Positions 12,565-26,984 of a DNA stretch of 64,000 nucleotides are shown here, one piece after another. Below the pieces are notes generated by a model. That model did not search any database, was not told where the DNA came from, and was given only the letters and a program-made list of their open reading frames with translations. A program made the translations under genes and the position numbers. Where the stretch lies: contig NC_066837.1 of NCBI RefSeq assembly GCF_001640805.2, positions 19,856,001 to 19,920,000 on the forward strand, read 5' to 3'. Position 1 is the first letter of the stretch, and each line of letters opens with the position of its first letter. Source of the stretch: Lates calcarifer (taxonomy: Eukaryota > Chordata > Actinopteri > Centropomidae).

Positions 12565-14202
12565 AAATCAGTTCATAGGCTTGGCTGCAACCACAGCGCA
12601 GAGCTGTAAACTAAATCTCTCCAGTAAACTGCCTGTAGACAAGATCGACAAAGACGAACGAAAAAGAAAAAGCGGACGCGGATAAAGAAGAGTGTGAGAC
12701 AGAGAGGGAAAGACACACAGTAGTAAGATGTGTGTTTATGCTCTATTGCTCATTCACTTCAGACAAGCCACATTCCCACACCAATGAGCCACTTATAATG
12801 AGGGAGGTTTGCTAAGAAACACTGCACAAACACACACACAAATGGGAGCACACGTCCAGAGGAGGTACAAAGTGCTTTCTGTGCACCTTTGCTTTCTTGT
12901 CTTTAATTTATCTACCAAGTTTTTGCCCGTGTGCATTCAGCCCCAAAAGGAGAGCTGTCAGTCCTGGATGCCAATCATGCTGGCAGTAATGATGCACTGA
13001 CTTACTCATGTTCTGCAAGCAAGCATGCACACGCACACATACACCACACACACACACAGTGCTGAAAATACACCGAAAGTACTATTTGTGAGGGAAGTGT
13101 AAGCGATGATAAAGGTGCTGGAAAACACTGGAGAGTGGTGCAGATGGCAAGACAGAATATTTGCCATAATATAGGGCACATTTGAAGCAAAACTGTTGTT
13201 TGGGAGGTCTTAAAATGAACTGTCCTACTAGTACTGAAAAATAAGTGAGGCCAGTGATGCCAGTTTTGGATTTAAATTTTACCAGGGGTCCCCTCTGATT
13301 TCCTGGGTTCTGTATCTTATGTTAACACTGTCTAGTGGTATAATGATTCTACTGCAGAGTATGATGAGTCCAATTAATACATTATTTACCAGAAGCTTTA
13401 ATACCACAAACACAGCTGTTAAAACAAAAATTTTTACCATGGGTACATTTGTTTTTTAAAAAAAGCACTTGTCAAACTTCCAATCTCGCAAAGAACAACA
13501 ATCCACATTGTGCAGTTGAAGGACAGAACTATGGTGGTTGATATTGAATTATCTCTGTTTTTTTTTTTTTGTTTTTTTTTTTTGTCATTGTAGTATTAAA
13601 AGCCTCTCCTAACTGCTAGAAAGTTTTTAAGATGAAACATAATCTGGAAATAATCAACAGCAGTTTCATTTTTAGAAAAAGAATTACAAAGTAGAACCAA
13701 ATGGGACTGTTTAGTGAGTAAGAATAGTGTTTCTGTTAAAGACAGAGAACTTGAGAAAGCTGGGTAGTGAATATGGCATGTGTTGTTGTCATGATGCTGT
13801 GGATGCTATGCAGAGTAATATTTAATGCCTGTATTGAGACAAACTGATGCCTGTAAACTACAAAGTAGTTTAAAGGACTTCTAAGGAGCAATTACTGCAC
13901 AGAGATATATGTTAGACCTTCAAGTGACTCCCACACATCAGTGTTATGATTCCCTACTTTACCTGATCCACATACACAAACATGTACGATACATAAGCAC
14001 TCCAAACAGCCCAGGACCATTAAAAACATTTATTTTCTACCCCACTGAGCACAGAGGTCACTAAAATGAGTCACAACCACAGTGTGTATAGGTGCGTGTG
14101 TGCGCGCACGCCAGTGAGTAAGATGCACAAATGGTCTGCAGATATCCTGCTTTATCCATCTGATTTTCTGTTACTCACTCTGTGAATGTCATGACCTCTC
14201 TC

Positions 14203-14236
14203 TCACACACATACACACACACACACACACACACAT
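14203..14236. repeat. (CA)n microsatellite
   Basis: CA units with one AT interruption, following CTCTCTCTC, in tusc3 intron 1. Confidence 0.9.
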
Positions 14237-16715
14237 TACAGGTCACAGGGTAGACAGCAGACTGTATTAGTAACACTGAACTGCTCTTTCTCTCTAGTTG
14301 CCCATTTACTCATTTGCTCTAATTCTCTTTCCTTATTATATATTTTTTTCTACTTGATTTTCAAGTCTTTCGAGTTTTTCTTTTCTGAGTATTTCTTTTC
14401 TTTCATTTCTTGCAACACAAAGGTAGTGCCGTGAGCTGAGAACCTGATATTGTGACTAAATAGAGAATAAAGTTTAAAGAAATAACATAAAATTTGCTTT
14501 AAAAGTAAAACACTCACTAGCAGAGTATCCACACACCAAGGGAAGCAGATGTGAAGATCTACCAACTGGAAGAGAAAAAGCACTCCAAAGGTAGGGAAAG
14601 AATTGATAAGGGGTTTTGGGATACAAGTAGAGAGAGGAAAGTAAATAATGAAGCGAGAGAAAATAAGAGACAGGAAGAGGATGACACATGAAATGTAAGG
14701 CAGAATTGACTCATGCACTGATGTCCACACAGCAAGAGGTTGTGGGGGGGCATCGGCGAAGACGGTGAGTTTATCAGCCAAACAGTTATTCAAGCACAGA
14801 GTCACTCTGCTAGCTGGCCAGCCAGCCTGAAAGCTGTCAGACAAATCATCAGTCACTTAGCCAGTTGGGTAACCAGTCAGCCAGTTAACTATTTATTTAG
14901 TTAGTGAAATAGTAAATGGATAAAGTTTCTATCAATCACTAAAAGACACAGTTAGTGAATTAAGCAGTAGATAGTCAGGTGGTTTAGTTTGATTATTTTA
15001 AAAGCAGATGGCACTTGATGACACATCCCAAACCTCTCCTTTAGTTCACTCCTGTCTTCTAAAAATTATAGTTTACTCAGCAGTAAATGCTGCATGTACA
15101 AAACCACATCAGCAGTGCTGAGTGGTAGTGTCTTTCTGAAACAACAGAGAAAAGATGACATTTTAAAAGAGATCAATGATGTGTGAAAAGAAAATACAAG
15201 TACATTTTTATATTTACAGATTTACAGATACATTTACTTTTCAACACAGGATAAACTAACCACATATGGTTTGTAAACCATCAGAGACAGCAGGGCCACA
15301 AAACCTGACCCTTAAAACAGTCAAAGAAGTGCTGCCAATGTTTACTGAATGGAAGGAAGAGAGGACCTCTTAAAATGATGGTGTTTCTTTTAGTGACACC
15401 AAGATGATGGGATTTATGCCATGGCAGCTAGGCATAGCTAGTCACTTCTATATTCAAGCTCTTTTGAGTGGGAGTGCTTGACCCCTGTGTGGTCCACACT
15501 ATAGAGAAACCACCGCTGTAGTGAATCTCTGTTGTGGCGCCTTTTGAATTCCTTACATTGATTTTCAGTGCCTGTATAAAAGAAAATATCACAGATGAAA
15601 TTCTTTGTCATATTGAGTGTACTGGGGAGCAAACCATCTGAGAAGTTATAAACAGGAAGTGCTCAGGATATGGTTTTTAAAATAAGGTGGTCGACATTAT
15701 GTAGAGGTAATGGCATAACGTAACATGCATAACATGCTAAGAGCTTTCTGTTACATACATACTGTTTGAATCTGAAAAACCTAACACGAAGTCTGGAGAC
15801 CTGCTTATTGTAACATTGTTTCCTGTGCCATTATAGTGTTGAAATCCCCCCCACAGGGCACTTTTAAGTGCCTTGTAGTTACTGGGGACAGTCTAGATTT
15901 CCCAAGCCAGCCAGGGGTTTGATCTGCGAGCCCTCCTCATGAAAAGGCTAAAAGTATTTGTTCAGTCCACAATCCCTTGCTCTGAGCGGTCTAAACAGAG
16001 GTCTATTGTAAGTGAATGGGTCTCAGCTTTGGCCATCAGGCTCCTATACAGTTTCCTCCAATTCTCCCATTGAAAGGGGGATTACTGAAAATTGGCTTCG
16101 TATAACAAGGAACAAAGACTCATCTCTCTCCCACTCTCCCTCTCTCGCCTTCTCCCTCTCTCTCACACACACACACAGAAGTACACTGCCCATTGTAAAA
16201 ACCAACAAAAACTTATTGCAAGTCAATTTCTGGTAATCACAGTGTCCTTATGATGACTTGGGGACTTTCTGTGTTGAGTTAAATCGAAAATACTTAAAAA
16301 CACACACACAGACACACACAAAGGAAGCTCAGGAGGGCAAAACAAATGAGGAGGGAAGAAAAAGCAACATTACTCAGAAATGTTATGTTTTTTTTTATTA
16401 TTTAATTTCTATGGCTTCTTTTAAAGGAACAGAAGGGTAGGATTAGATGAGAAATAGGGAAAGAAGGTGACCCAAAGGTTTAAGAAGCTAGAGGAGGACC
16501 TGAGGATTTGATTAAGGAGAAAGAAAATACAGGAGAAGAAAGGAAATGTATAGAAAAACAGAAGGGACAAGAGCAGGAAGGGAAGTGAAGGTGACAGAGA
16601 GTAGTGATGAAGATGGACAAGTGAGCAGAGGAGCATGATGAGCAACAGTTCTTTCCACACCAACACAACCATAATGTAAACATGTTTTGCTGCAGTTTGC
16701 TTGTTTTCTAGGAGA

Positions 16716-16721
<6 letters not shown>

Positions 16722-16746
<25 letters not shown>
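16722..16746. repeat. (CA)n microsatellite
   Basis: About 12 CA units bordered on the left by a purine-rich stretch (16330-16640), in tusc3 intron 1. Confidence 0.9.
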
Positions 16747-16749
<3 letters not shown>

Positions 16750-19700
16750 CACTGGAGGCATCTTGTAAGTAAAGGGAGAGAGAGAACAGTTAATACAGAG
16801 AGGTAAAAACATATACCTTTGCACAGTTTGATAGCGCATCTGTGTGAGAGTTTGTCTGTCAATGTTATTGTTGCCATCTCTCACCTCTATTGAGTCAAAC
16901 CAACATGCTTTCATATTGCCAGCTCCACATTTGTCAGCCCATAATCTTCAATTCCCAGAAATACCATGACTTGTCAGTGGAGGGAGGAGGGGTGGATTTG
17001 TCAGCTTATCTGCCTAATAACAATTACTTGAAATAAATGCATTTCCCCTGCCTTTGTCCATGTGTCTTCTCATCCGTCAACCTCCGTTGATTTTATTTTA
17101 TTTTATATCTTTCCCCGATTAGTGCCAGCAGTTGTGTCTCTCTCCACGACGTTTATAGAATGTCTAAAGATTTGTCTGATTTTTTTTTTTTTTTTTTGGC
17201 TCACAGATTACAGCTTCTCTCTAAACCTCCCAGGCACATGGTGTGACATTTTAAATCTTCTGTCATTTCCTTTTCCTAGGGCACCTGTCTAAGTCTTTTG
17301 TGTTTGTTGGTTTAGGGTGTCTGCGAGTTTCATCAAGTTAACTTTTAAACTTTTTAGATGGCTTAAATGTTAGGGGGAGATATAAGTCTAATTTTGAAGC
17401 TGAAATAAAATGTGAATATGATAACACACAATATGCTTTGGGTGTGGGTGGCTGGGTTGAATTCTAATGGGGAGAGCATCACAACACAACTCAATTATAA
17501 CCATTAACTAAATCGAAAAAATTGTCGGCACTAAAGACCATTTTTGTTTCAGTTAGAGTTAGAATAACATGTTGCCATGTGAAATTACAACTTTTTTTTT
17601 TATTTCCATCTGGTTCTAGGATTGTTTCCAGATTTCTCAAAATTTGCAATTCTCAATTCAGCTCTTCCTGGTTATTTCTATTGGTACAGCTTGAGCAAGA
17701 TATTTGCTGTAGAGGGAAATGAATGAGGGAAGAGCATTGTTCGTTCACCTCCCCAGGCACAGTGTGTTCAAACATATAGAAGAATATTTTAACAATGCAT
17801 TGTATGGTGTGGCCAAGCTACACACACACACACACACACACACTGGCTGGCCAAGTCATTTGAATCATCAACTGGTGACTGTAATTTATTCTAGTTACAT
17901 TTTATCTGTCACAAAATAGGAGCAGAATTCTGAGGCTAATTGTTTAGTCACTCTGCTTGACCTCTTCTCACCCCTCCTTCCCCCCTTTATTTTTCTTTTC
18001 CCTGTGTTTGCAGATATCATTTCTCTGGGGAAAGCACTGCGCTCAAATTGGGTTTAAGGGGCATCACTGCAGTTTGATTTTGTTATAAAGGCATCCCAAT
18101 AAAAACTGGGGATGGACACAAAGGGCAAGGGGCCAATCCTACTGTAGAAACAATAGGGAGTCAATGCAAGCACTCAGAGAGCATATGGTCACTATACTGT
18201 TCACGGCAATAAAGCCAAGGAGATGGAGGGATGGAGGGAGGAGAGGAAAGTAAATGAAAAAAATGGGAGGAAAACAGGGAAAAATGGAGGAAAATAATCT
18301 CGAGTTAAAAGTAACTGAGAGGGAGAGACAGAAAATAGTTAGGAAGTAACAAAGAAGCAAAAAAGAAAACAGGAGTTATAAATAAAAAGTAGTTCAGAAA
18401 CAGAGAGACAAAAATTTAGTTAGTAGAATGTGATAACACAGCACTAACATGCAGCTATGTTTCAGGTTGGGTTTTTTAATACATTAACAATATGTTATGC
18501 TGGTATCGAACACAAATAAATATTATAGCTGCAAATTAGTATAACAAATCACATCGAAAGTAAGTTAAGATTCATTAAATTTTGCTGGCATCTACTGGAC
18601 AAAGATCATATGAATGCAACACTGTTTTTAGGACTTTAATTTCTTTAAGTATTCTTTTTTAAGTAATTTTGGGGGGCTTTTTGCCTTTATTCGCCATTCG
18701 GCTATTGGGTCGTCCCTTCGTTAAGTATTTCAAACATGTTTTTCAATGCACAAATGTGGACAAGTACAGTGGTGTCCCAATGCATGATGGTCAAAGAGGG
18801 CCCTGCCCATCACAATCCATCAAAATCCTTCAACTTTTCCATTAATGCTTATTCAAACTGAAATGTAACACAGAGGTATTCAATAGTCAATAAAATATAC
18901 ACTTGAATACAGTAAATATATGGTAGTTACACCTCTGAGCCTCATACCTGTTGTAGCACGGGCTGATCAACACAATACGTAGTGTTAAGTGTGTCTAAAG
19001 CCTAAGTGCTGTCGTGTGCCCAATGCTCACCTTGGCAGCAACAACTGGACAAGCATTCTTAGCATTCTTGTAATGATCCCAAAAAAAACCAAACAAAATG
19101 ACTTTTACTTATTTTTAGTAGCCAAAAGCATGTTTCAAAGGGAGTGCATGATTATCTGGCAAAAAGCAAAAGCAAAACAAATCTGTGTGTAAATTAGTTT
19201 CCTCAAGGATTTACATTTGCTGGGGGGATTTTAAGTAAGCTTACAGCAGTCAACATCAGGTGAAAATCTAATAATAATAAAAAAGTGCATCACGGGATTT
19301 GAAAAGAAGTAATTCAAACACCTTGAGGGGCTAGGCAGGAATGTCTGTGCACAGCAGGGGAATAAAAAATGCTTTTCCTGTATTGCAGAGCAACATCTGT
19401 TGCATCCTTGAGCCAGGCACCAGAGAAACAAAGGTGAGAAACTACTAGGGCAACTACTACTGCAGACTGTCTAACGTAAAACCCATAGAAGCATATATTA
19501 CGATAACTAATAGTCTGCGGTAAGTTGTCAGACTATTGGTAAAAATAACTATAACTCTAATTCAGGTCACACTTAATAAAGCACCAAAAGCATAGCCAAC
19601 ATTATACTTATCGGCCCTTAGTAAAAGGAAGGAACAAAACAATCAAAACTAACTGCAGGGCAAAAACAGAGAAAAAGAAAAATGGATTTAGAACTTTTTT

Positions 19701-20944
19701 TTTTTTTTAACTACTGGGAATCTTAAAAAAGAAGACATAAATGGAGCCCTGGAGATGTGTCAGTCGCAGCAAAGGGCCATTCTCCTGAATTTGAAAGGAA
19801 CACAAAGTGAATACGAGGGCTCCTTCATCTCCCCGACATACGACTAATTCATCACGATGTAGGGGACATGTTATCATTGAGTCTTTCCAAACCTTATTAT
19901 CTTTACTTCAGGCTCACTCTCCCTCTTACTCTAGAATTATCCATGAGTTTTTGAGTGATCAGACAAATTCCAGACTCCGCATGTTTGGGGTCAAACACTC
20001 ACCCTGGCTGTCTCTGTGCAGAGTCTTCATCTGCCTGCATTAAGTGCTTGGCTTCAGACATTTATGTGTGTTATGTGATCAAATGATAAGAGAGAGAAAA
20101 GTGTCCAAATTTTGCATCCCGCTCGCTTAGTAATTTTAGTACCACAGGTCAGCTGTGGGTGGCCTTAAGGTTTAATTAAGCACTAATGAGAAAACAGAAA
20201 AAGAGGCACAACTTGATGTACAGCAGCATCCTTCTTCATCCATCTTACATAAACTTAAGAATCAAGGACTTCAGTAAAAGGATGTCAGAGACTTTGAGAT
20301 GAGGAGGAAAGTTACAGTTGCATAGACAAATTCAAGGTTCACACAACCCAGTTTGACTCCACAGGATAAAAATGGAAGGATGCAACCAGGAAGAGGGAAA
20401 CAAAAGGAAAACAGCCACTTTTCCCCCTTTTAATTGGTCATCATTGGATTTATAAATTCATTATTTATATAGTCCTTCCTTAATATAAGAATAGAACTAG
20501 AAGTAGTTTTCCATGTAATATGCTTTGCTGTCCATTTCCACATAGTAATTAGATACAACTCTGTAAATAGACTTGACACTTCAGAGTTGAAGAAGTGAAA
20601 ATTATTTTTTCAAGTGCCCATAATGAAATACATGTTCTGAGGGATGAATGAAGGGTTGAGCTTATTACAGTGCTTATCTGTTTTCCTTTAATCATGGCAA
20701 AGGAGCCTCCATCAGTAATCAGGTAGGAGAGTAAGTTTCTGCTCTGAGCAAAAGTTAGATTTTGTTAATATAAATATTCTAATTTCTGTCAATAAATAAT
20801 AAAGCTTTGCATAGGCTAGTTCATAGCCTTAGCAGCTAATGTCTATGTGTGCAAAGCACTTGTTTCATGCCCAACTCATGGACTCTGATCACAGTCACTT
20901 ATGTTAGGCTATGTCTCAGATATCAAAATATATGAAAATGAATT

Positions 20945-21195
20945 TTCTGCATCGATGCAGTGACACAACATAATCGATTATTGCCTCCCAATTTTTTGGC
21001 CTGGGCTGGACAATAAAGTTTTAAAGTTCAAAATTACCTCTCGTTAGCGATGCATGAGACGTAGCCGTGTTAGCCGTTTTCACCCTGAGAAGCTAACACC
21101 TGCCACTGTAAAGGAAATAGTGTACCCAGCCCAGCCAAGAATTGATGTAATCAAATCAAATTGTGGGATCATTAAAGATGCACGGCCCTAATATG
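20945..21195 (-). mobile_element. possible hAT-like non-autonomous remnant
   Basis: Read on the minus strand, the right end begins TAGGGCCGTGCATCTTTAAT and continues with repeated CAATTTGATTTGATTAC-type words, similar to hAT-related repeats of fish. The left part has CATCGATGCAG and AATCGATTATTG. No clean matching inverted end was found, so the boundaries are approximate. Confidence 0.3.
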
Positions 21196-22319
21196 AAGGG
21201 CATGCATTATGAAATAAATTTTGTTCCAAAACTAAATATTTCTGTTTCATTAATCATCCTAACCAATCCACTGAGGAGCTCAATCAATCAAACAAAAATC
21301 CAAAAAACTTCTAAAATGTCACATCTTTGTTTCCAGGTACAAAGGAAGGATTGACCGGAATTCACTACTGTTACCTACAGTACTGTACCAACAATAATTG
21401 GTGTTACAAAAGTAAGTTCAAGATGACGGTGAGACACAAAAGTGGCAACTGCTGGCTTATGTGGAAAGCAAAAGACAGAGAAAACGTGGAAGTGAGGGGT
21501 TTAGATTCACTAAAGGTCACGAAATTGCAAGCCTGTCTCAGCACCAGGTCAACTGCCCTCCTCTTTTCTGCTTCCCAGATGTACTATGTCTCTCTACTGT
21601 GTGACCTTTAGCTCTGAACCTTCCATTTACTCCCCTCTCTCTCTCTGTCTTAACTTTAAGCACCTGTCAAGCACATAGACCATGCCAATCTGCCTGCAGT
21701 GATCATTTTTAATGGTCAAAGTCAGGGCCAGGCACACAATGCACATACTGTATAAGCATATTAGAAATACAAGTGTAATTGGCCTAGTGTGCTACCTCAT
21801 TAACCTTTGGAAGCTAACAATAGTATTAGTGCCTAATAACTGTGAGATTAATGTGCTCCTAATTATCCTTATAAGCCATTCACATTTGTTATTTGCTTCT
21901 GCTTAGGTGAGCATTCAGTCTCACTAGACCTATTAAAGATGGAAGAATAGCAGCTTTTGACCACAATTCTGAAAGGAATCTCCAAAAATATCACAAGTAC
22001 ACCCGACTTTATTGTGCAAAGTAAACAATGACTACATACATGAGTTACCTTGAAACAGAAATTTACCCCAGGTAAAAATGCTTCCATCAGCTATGTGCAG
22101 AGTACAGTTCAGAGGATTAGCTATATATAGGAACAGCACGATGACAGCTGCTATGTATCTTTTTTTTAAAAATGTTAATGGAAGTGCAAACTAATTGTGC
22201 TTTCAGCCAAGTCCCATAATTAATAATCTTACTTTATAATTTGTATGTGTATATGTTTTAGATATTATCTGGTCTGCCTGCCTCCATTTCTTTTGGTGTT
22301 CTTTTTTTTTTTAAAGTTT

Positions 22320-22682
22320 TATGTTCATTAATTCATTCATACATTATCTATACCGCTTATCCATTAAGGGTCGCAGAGGGGGGCTGGAGCCTATCCCAGC
22401 TGACACTGGGCAAGAGGCAGGGTACACCCTGGACAGATCGCCAGTGCATCCCAGGGCCAACATATATAGACAACCAACCATTCACACTCACACTCACATT
22501 CACACCTACGGGCAATTTAGACTTACTGGTTGACCGAAGCCAGAGTACCCAGAGAGAACCCACGCAGGCACAGGGAGAACTTTCAAACTCTACACAGAAA
22601 AGCCCCAGGCAAACCAGGGTTCAAACCCAGAACCTTCTTGCTGTGAGGTGACAGTGTTAACCACTGCACCACTGTGCCGCCC
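22320..22682 (-). mobile_element. tRNA-derived SINE-like teleost repeat
   Basis: On the minus strand the element starts GGCGGCACAGTGGTGCAGTG and carries an A-box-like TGGTGCAGTGG and a B-box-like GGTTTGAACCC at the expected short spacing, the internal RNA polymerase III promoter of a tRNA head. The body (CCCAGGCAAACC to GGGTGTACCCTGCCTC and CAGCTGGGATAGGCTCCAG) is a very common teleost repeat. The end is a tail of ATTCATTAAT-like repeats at 22320-22345. No clear target duplication is seen. Confidence 0.65.
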
Positions 22683-25600
22683 TGAATTTTACATAAATAA
22701 CACACATTTTCTTGTATGTAAGGCTTTATTCATTTTATTTACATACAAACTATTAGTGGCAAGACTTAAGCTTTTGGTCTGAGACAAAGTCCTATGGCCC
22801 AGTGACTCACACATCTGACAAATTTAGGTAAATAGGCTGTCAAAAACAATGAGCAATGTGCAGTCTGTGGGGAAAAAAGGGACATCTGAAAAGCCTTAAG
22901 TTATTTTTCATGACTAATAAACTGCAAAGATTTAACATGACAAAGGATAATATGAAGATTGTTGCTACTGTATATGAAAGCCGTCTTTGTGGATCTACTA
23001 TCGCTTTTTGTTAAGATTTTTGGTCATACATACTGTAAAAACTGAGAACTGAGAGAAGGCATTATACAACATGACATCCTGTGAACATCTTACATGACCA
23101 CTAGGCACTTGCACTGACATTTTATCACAACCTTGGTTTGATGAATCAGTTAGACCTGAATGGGCTGGTGCACTGACTAAAGAGCTCATTTCAGAATGAG
23201 CTGGCAATAAAACCACTAGAGAAAAGCTGCTGTCCAGAACCTTTCTTACTTTATTGCCTCAAAAAAAATGCATCCATTAAAGCTTTACTCCCTGTCCAAG
23301 TACTCTGAATGCAGCCTTATAGTCTGTGATAAGAGTAATGTAACTTTTTCTAGCCCAGCAAGCTACAGCTGTCTTACCGCCAACTGCAAAGTGGTGTCAG
23401 TCTCACAAGGGAGATGGTGAGCTAGTTGCACTAATCATATCGTGCTCTGAGCTTGGCTGGTGAGACTAATTGGCTGGTCAATAATCTGAACAGCTGGGAA
23501 GGGGAGTGACCACCAGTTGCTCAGTTGAAACAAGGGGTGCAACAATCATCGCAAATCAAGCTCCTCATTAAAGACATGATCTGTCAGCCATAGTTCAAAG
23601 AGCCTTCCCCTACTCTCTTATTTTATTTCAGTGAAGACAACAGTTAGAATCAGGATAAGCTTTTACTGCATTCCAGCTGGGCGTCTGTCAACTGTTTTTG
23701 ATTTTATCTATCATGCATCCAAAAGTTGTATTGTTTCATTGCTGCAAGACGACTGTTATGGAAAGAATATGCAACAGAGCTGCCAATTATGTGCTATAGT
23801 TACTCAAAGAACAACAGTTCAACTGCATAGTTGAGGTCTGGACTTAAATTATGGGTTGTTAAATGGAGTGATGATGTGCTTGTTGGAGGTGTTGGAAAAA
23901 ACAAATTTGATGATGCGTGTGTCTGTATTTATCTTTGGATGATGCTAAAGAGTTTGCAGTGATAGTCAAGCTGCTAATTCCATCACTGTATGAGATTCAC
24001 ACTCTAAAGTAACTGACATTCAGTTGTTGCAGGCTTTAAAGCTCTAGCTGTATCAGCACCTGAGTCAGTGAAATCAGCAGATATGGCTTTCACTTTTATC
24101 AGTATGACGTTTGGTGTCAGTTACATACAGGTCATCATTCCCACAACTGAATGCCATCCGAATTAGTATTCATTCCTTACCAAACAGCAACTCCATCACT
24201 GCCTGTGTATTGCTCTGACAACCTCTTCGACAACCATATTTGTTACTCTGGAAAAATGAACCTGGCTCCTGGCATCCATGCTTAGTTTCTATTTTTAGGC
24301 ACAAAAATGCATGCAAGGTCTCTTCTGACTGGTGATCACATTAAACAAATTAGGAAAAGCACTGACTTTTACATAATTTATTGAAACATATTTTAATATT
24401 CACCACTTAACCACTGTGAATTAAAGTAAGTTTCAATGTTATGATTTCCATTTTCTCCAGTCACAGAATTACAGAATGTTTTAATTAAACTATGGAAAGT
24501 GATGGCATCAGCAGCAACAAGGCATCGTATGTAAAGATGACAGCTGATGCATCACCTCTGCCCTGTTTCATTGCCAGGAAAAAAAAAATGACTGCACAGT
24601 TTCTGACCAAATACAATGTAACCACCAAGGAATTGCGTTAATCCTCATGGAACAGAAGTCTTGGTCTTCATCAAATCTAATATTCCCTCTAAATTAATTA
24701 TCTAAATTAAACAGAAACATAAGCAAACGTACAGTATGCCACACGGGTCACTTATAGACATTGCTTATCATGTAATGAAAGGTAAATGCTAACAAATCCC
24801 ACAAATACCTTACAACAAATTGCCTTTTGTTTAAAAAAAGGTTAAGAAAAAGAGTAGGAGTGAAAGTGAGAAATTGAGAGGGAGAGAGAAAGAGACCAGG
24901 TCTGACACTAAATGGCATTTAGCATTTATCCTGACTACAGCTTTATGCTAAACTGCTTCAGTTCATCACGTTATATTGCCATATTGCTCTGTATGTGTGC
25001 AAGTGTGTGTGTGTGTGTGTGTGCATGTGTGTGTAGTGTGTGTTTAATAACTTATTTTGGGGCCATAAATAACCTGTCAGTTAGACAGGCGAGCTTAGAC
25101 AGAATTGTAATTCAGAATAAATCTCAATGCAACGGGGCAGAGGAGGGAGTGCACTTTTCTAACTTTTTCTCTCAGGACTTGCACTTTCAGATGTATTTTT
25201 CAACCATAATAACTGACAAAGCCTAGAGGTTAGCGATGCCCGCCCACCTCACACACCCATCAACCCTCCCACCATCCCCACCACACCCTCCTCCTGCTGC
25301 TGCATCTATCACACAGCTCCCTGGTGTGACCATGTTTGACTGAGGGAATGAGAAGCAGGAGGAGAGCTGGAAAGGCCGTGGTGATGACTTGACATTCCCT
25401 GGACAAATAAAATACGATCAAAAGGCTGTGATAACATAATTCAATAATTCATCACTGGTTTGATTATTTGTAGGTGTAGCTTTACCTAACAAGGAGTCAC
25501 TCTGCCCACCAGAGCACTGTCCTCAGGTCAAACATGACTAAACACAACTCTAGGAAAAAGAAATCTGCTTGTCTCATTCCCCCTTCACCTCTGTACTTAG

Positions 25601-26469
25601 CCTCTCATGACAAGTGTTTTCAATAAGGCAGTCTTATGACAGCCTCTCTACCATGAAGAGAAACACAAATGAGCACACACACCCGCACACATACACACAC
25701 ACAGTCTTTTAGCCCCGTGCAAGTGTTAACAGGCTTTCTGCCAGTGAAGCAGAAAGACTAAGAGTTTAATAAGAGAGAATCATCAGATATCTATGACAGG
25801 CAACATGCACACACACACACACAGCTACTCACACACAGCATTAGTAAAAGCTCCACTATATCTAACAACCTAGTGCATAGTCAAGACTGTGTGTATGAAA
25901 GTGCATATGTGTTAATGCGTGTTTCTGCGTGTAGCTGTGTCTGTGTACATGAGTGTGTGTGTGTGTGTGTGTGTGTGGCCCGTGAACCGTCATGGCGACA
26001 CAGGTCTGTCTGGGAGGATAAGAGTGTGACGTCTTATCAGCCATGAGCCAGACAGACACACAAACACACATTCCCACACACAAACATAGACACACAGTAG
26101 GATAACATGCCACCTCATATCAGCTATACGGCAAGGCCTGTCACTGTGGAGGTGGGTGGGAGGGGGAACAGCAGGAGGGAGTAAAGGAGAAACGGAGCAG
26201 AGGCGAGGAAGATGGGGGGAGGTTGAGGGATGAAGAAAGAAAATGAAAAATGGGATGAGAAGAGAAGTGACCGACGGGGGGGGGGCAATGGAGGGAGAAT
26301 TGTTATGACAACATTTCCCTCTGGAGATAAGGAGTGATGAAGACAGACAGGGATGAATGATCAGAGAAGAGGTATGTTCACCATTAGCAGTTAGACAGAC
26401 TGTCCAGTAACCAGTATCTATCTAAGCATCGTTTGCCTGACACAACAGTCAGACGGCAACTGAGATTTC

Positions 26470-26538
26470 TGACTCGCTGAGTGACTTCTGTTTGACTGCT
26501 GGAGTTCAGCAGTCAAACAGAAGTCACTCAGCGAGTCA
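26470..26538. repeat. perfect 32-bp inverted repeat (hairpin)
   Basis: Arms at 26470-26501 and 26507-26538 are exact reverse complements with a 5-base loop (GAGTT). The right arm end overlaps a 12-bp direct repeat, GTCACTCAGCGA twice in tandem (26523-26546), followed by GTC. It sits close to a TGAG/GACT-rich region. Confidence 0.95.
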
Positions 26539-26984
26539 CTCAGCGAGTCTGTGACTGACTGTGAGACTAATGCTGTGTTCACTTTATATAATGGTAGAGA
26601 TGGGAAAGACTCTACTATGACTATGTTTACAACGTGCAACCAGAAAACTCAAGAACGTTGTAGAACTAAACACGTAAGGTTACATATATGGTTGTAATCA
26701 GGTTGAATGACAGACATCCTTATTTCCATATTATATTTCCCCAAGTTGGGTGTATCTCAGAAAAAGTTTCCCAGTCTGAAATACAAACTCAGTGTTGAGG
26801 TGAATGCTATTTACAAGTCAAAAACTGCAGAAACCTTGAAATGGCATGAAAGTTTCAGAAGGTCCTAACAAACTTTCTAAATGAATGACCAAATCCAGGA
26901 TTGAGGGACTGAGGGACAGGCTGATTTATTTGAAACTAAGAGCAAGTCTTCCTGGCAGACTGATTTACTGAAAAGGTTAGGAAG

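Noticed and set aside
14350..14856. 168-codon minus-strand hydrophobic frame resembling a membrane protein
   Set aside because: Hydrophobicity comes from T-rich codons on a purine-rich complement. Two other frames overlap it, and there is no family similarity.
21327..21611. 94-codon plus-strand frame preceded by an acceptor-like TTTCCAG
   Set aside because: No family resemblance and no matching partner exon, and it is antisense to tusc3 in its large intron. Chance is likelier.
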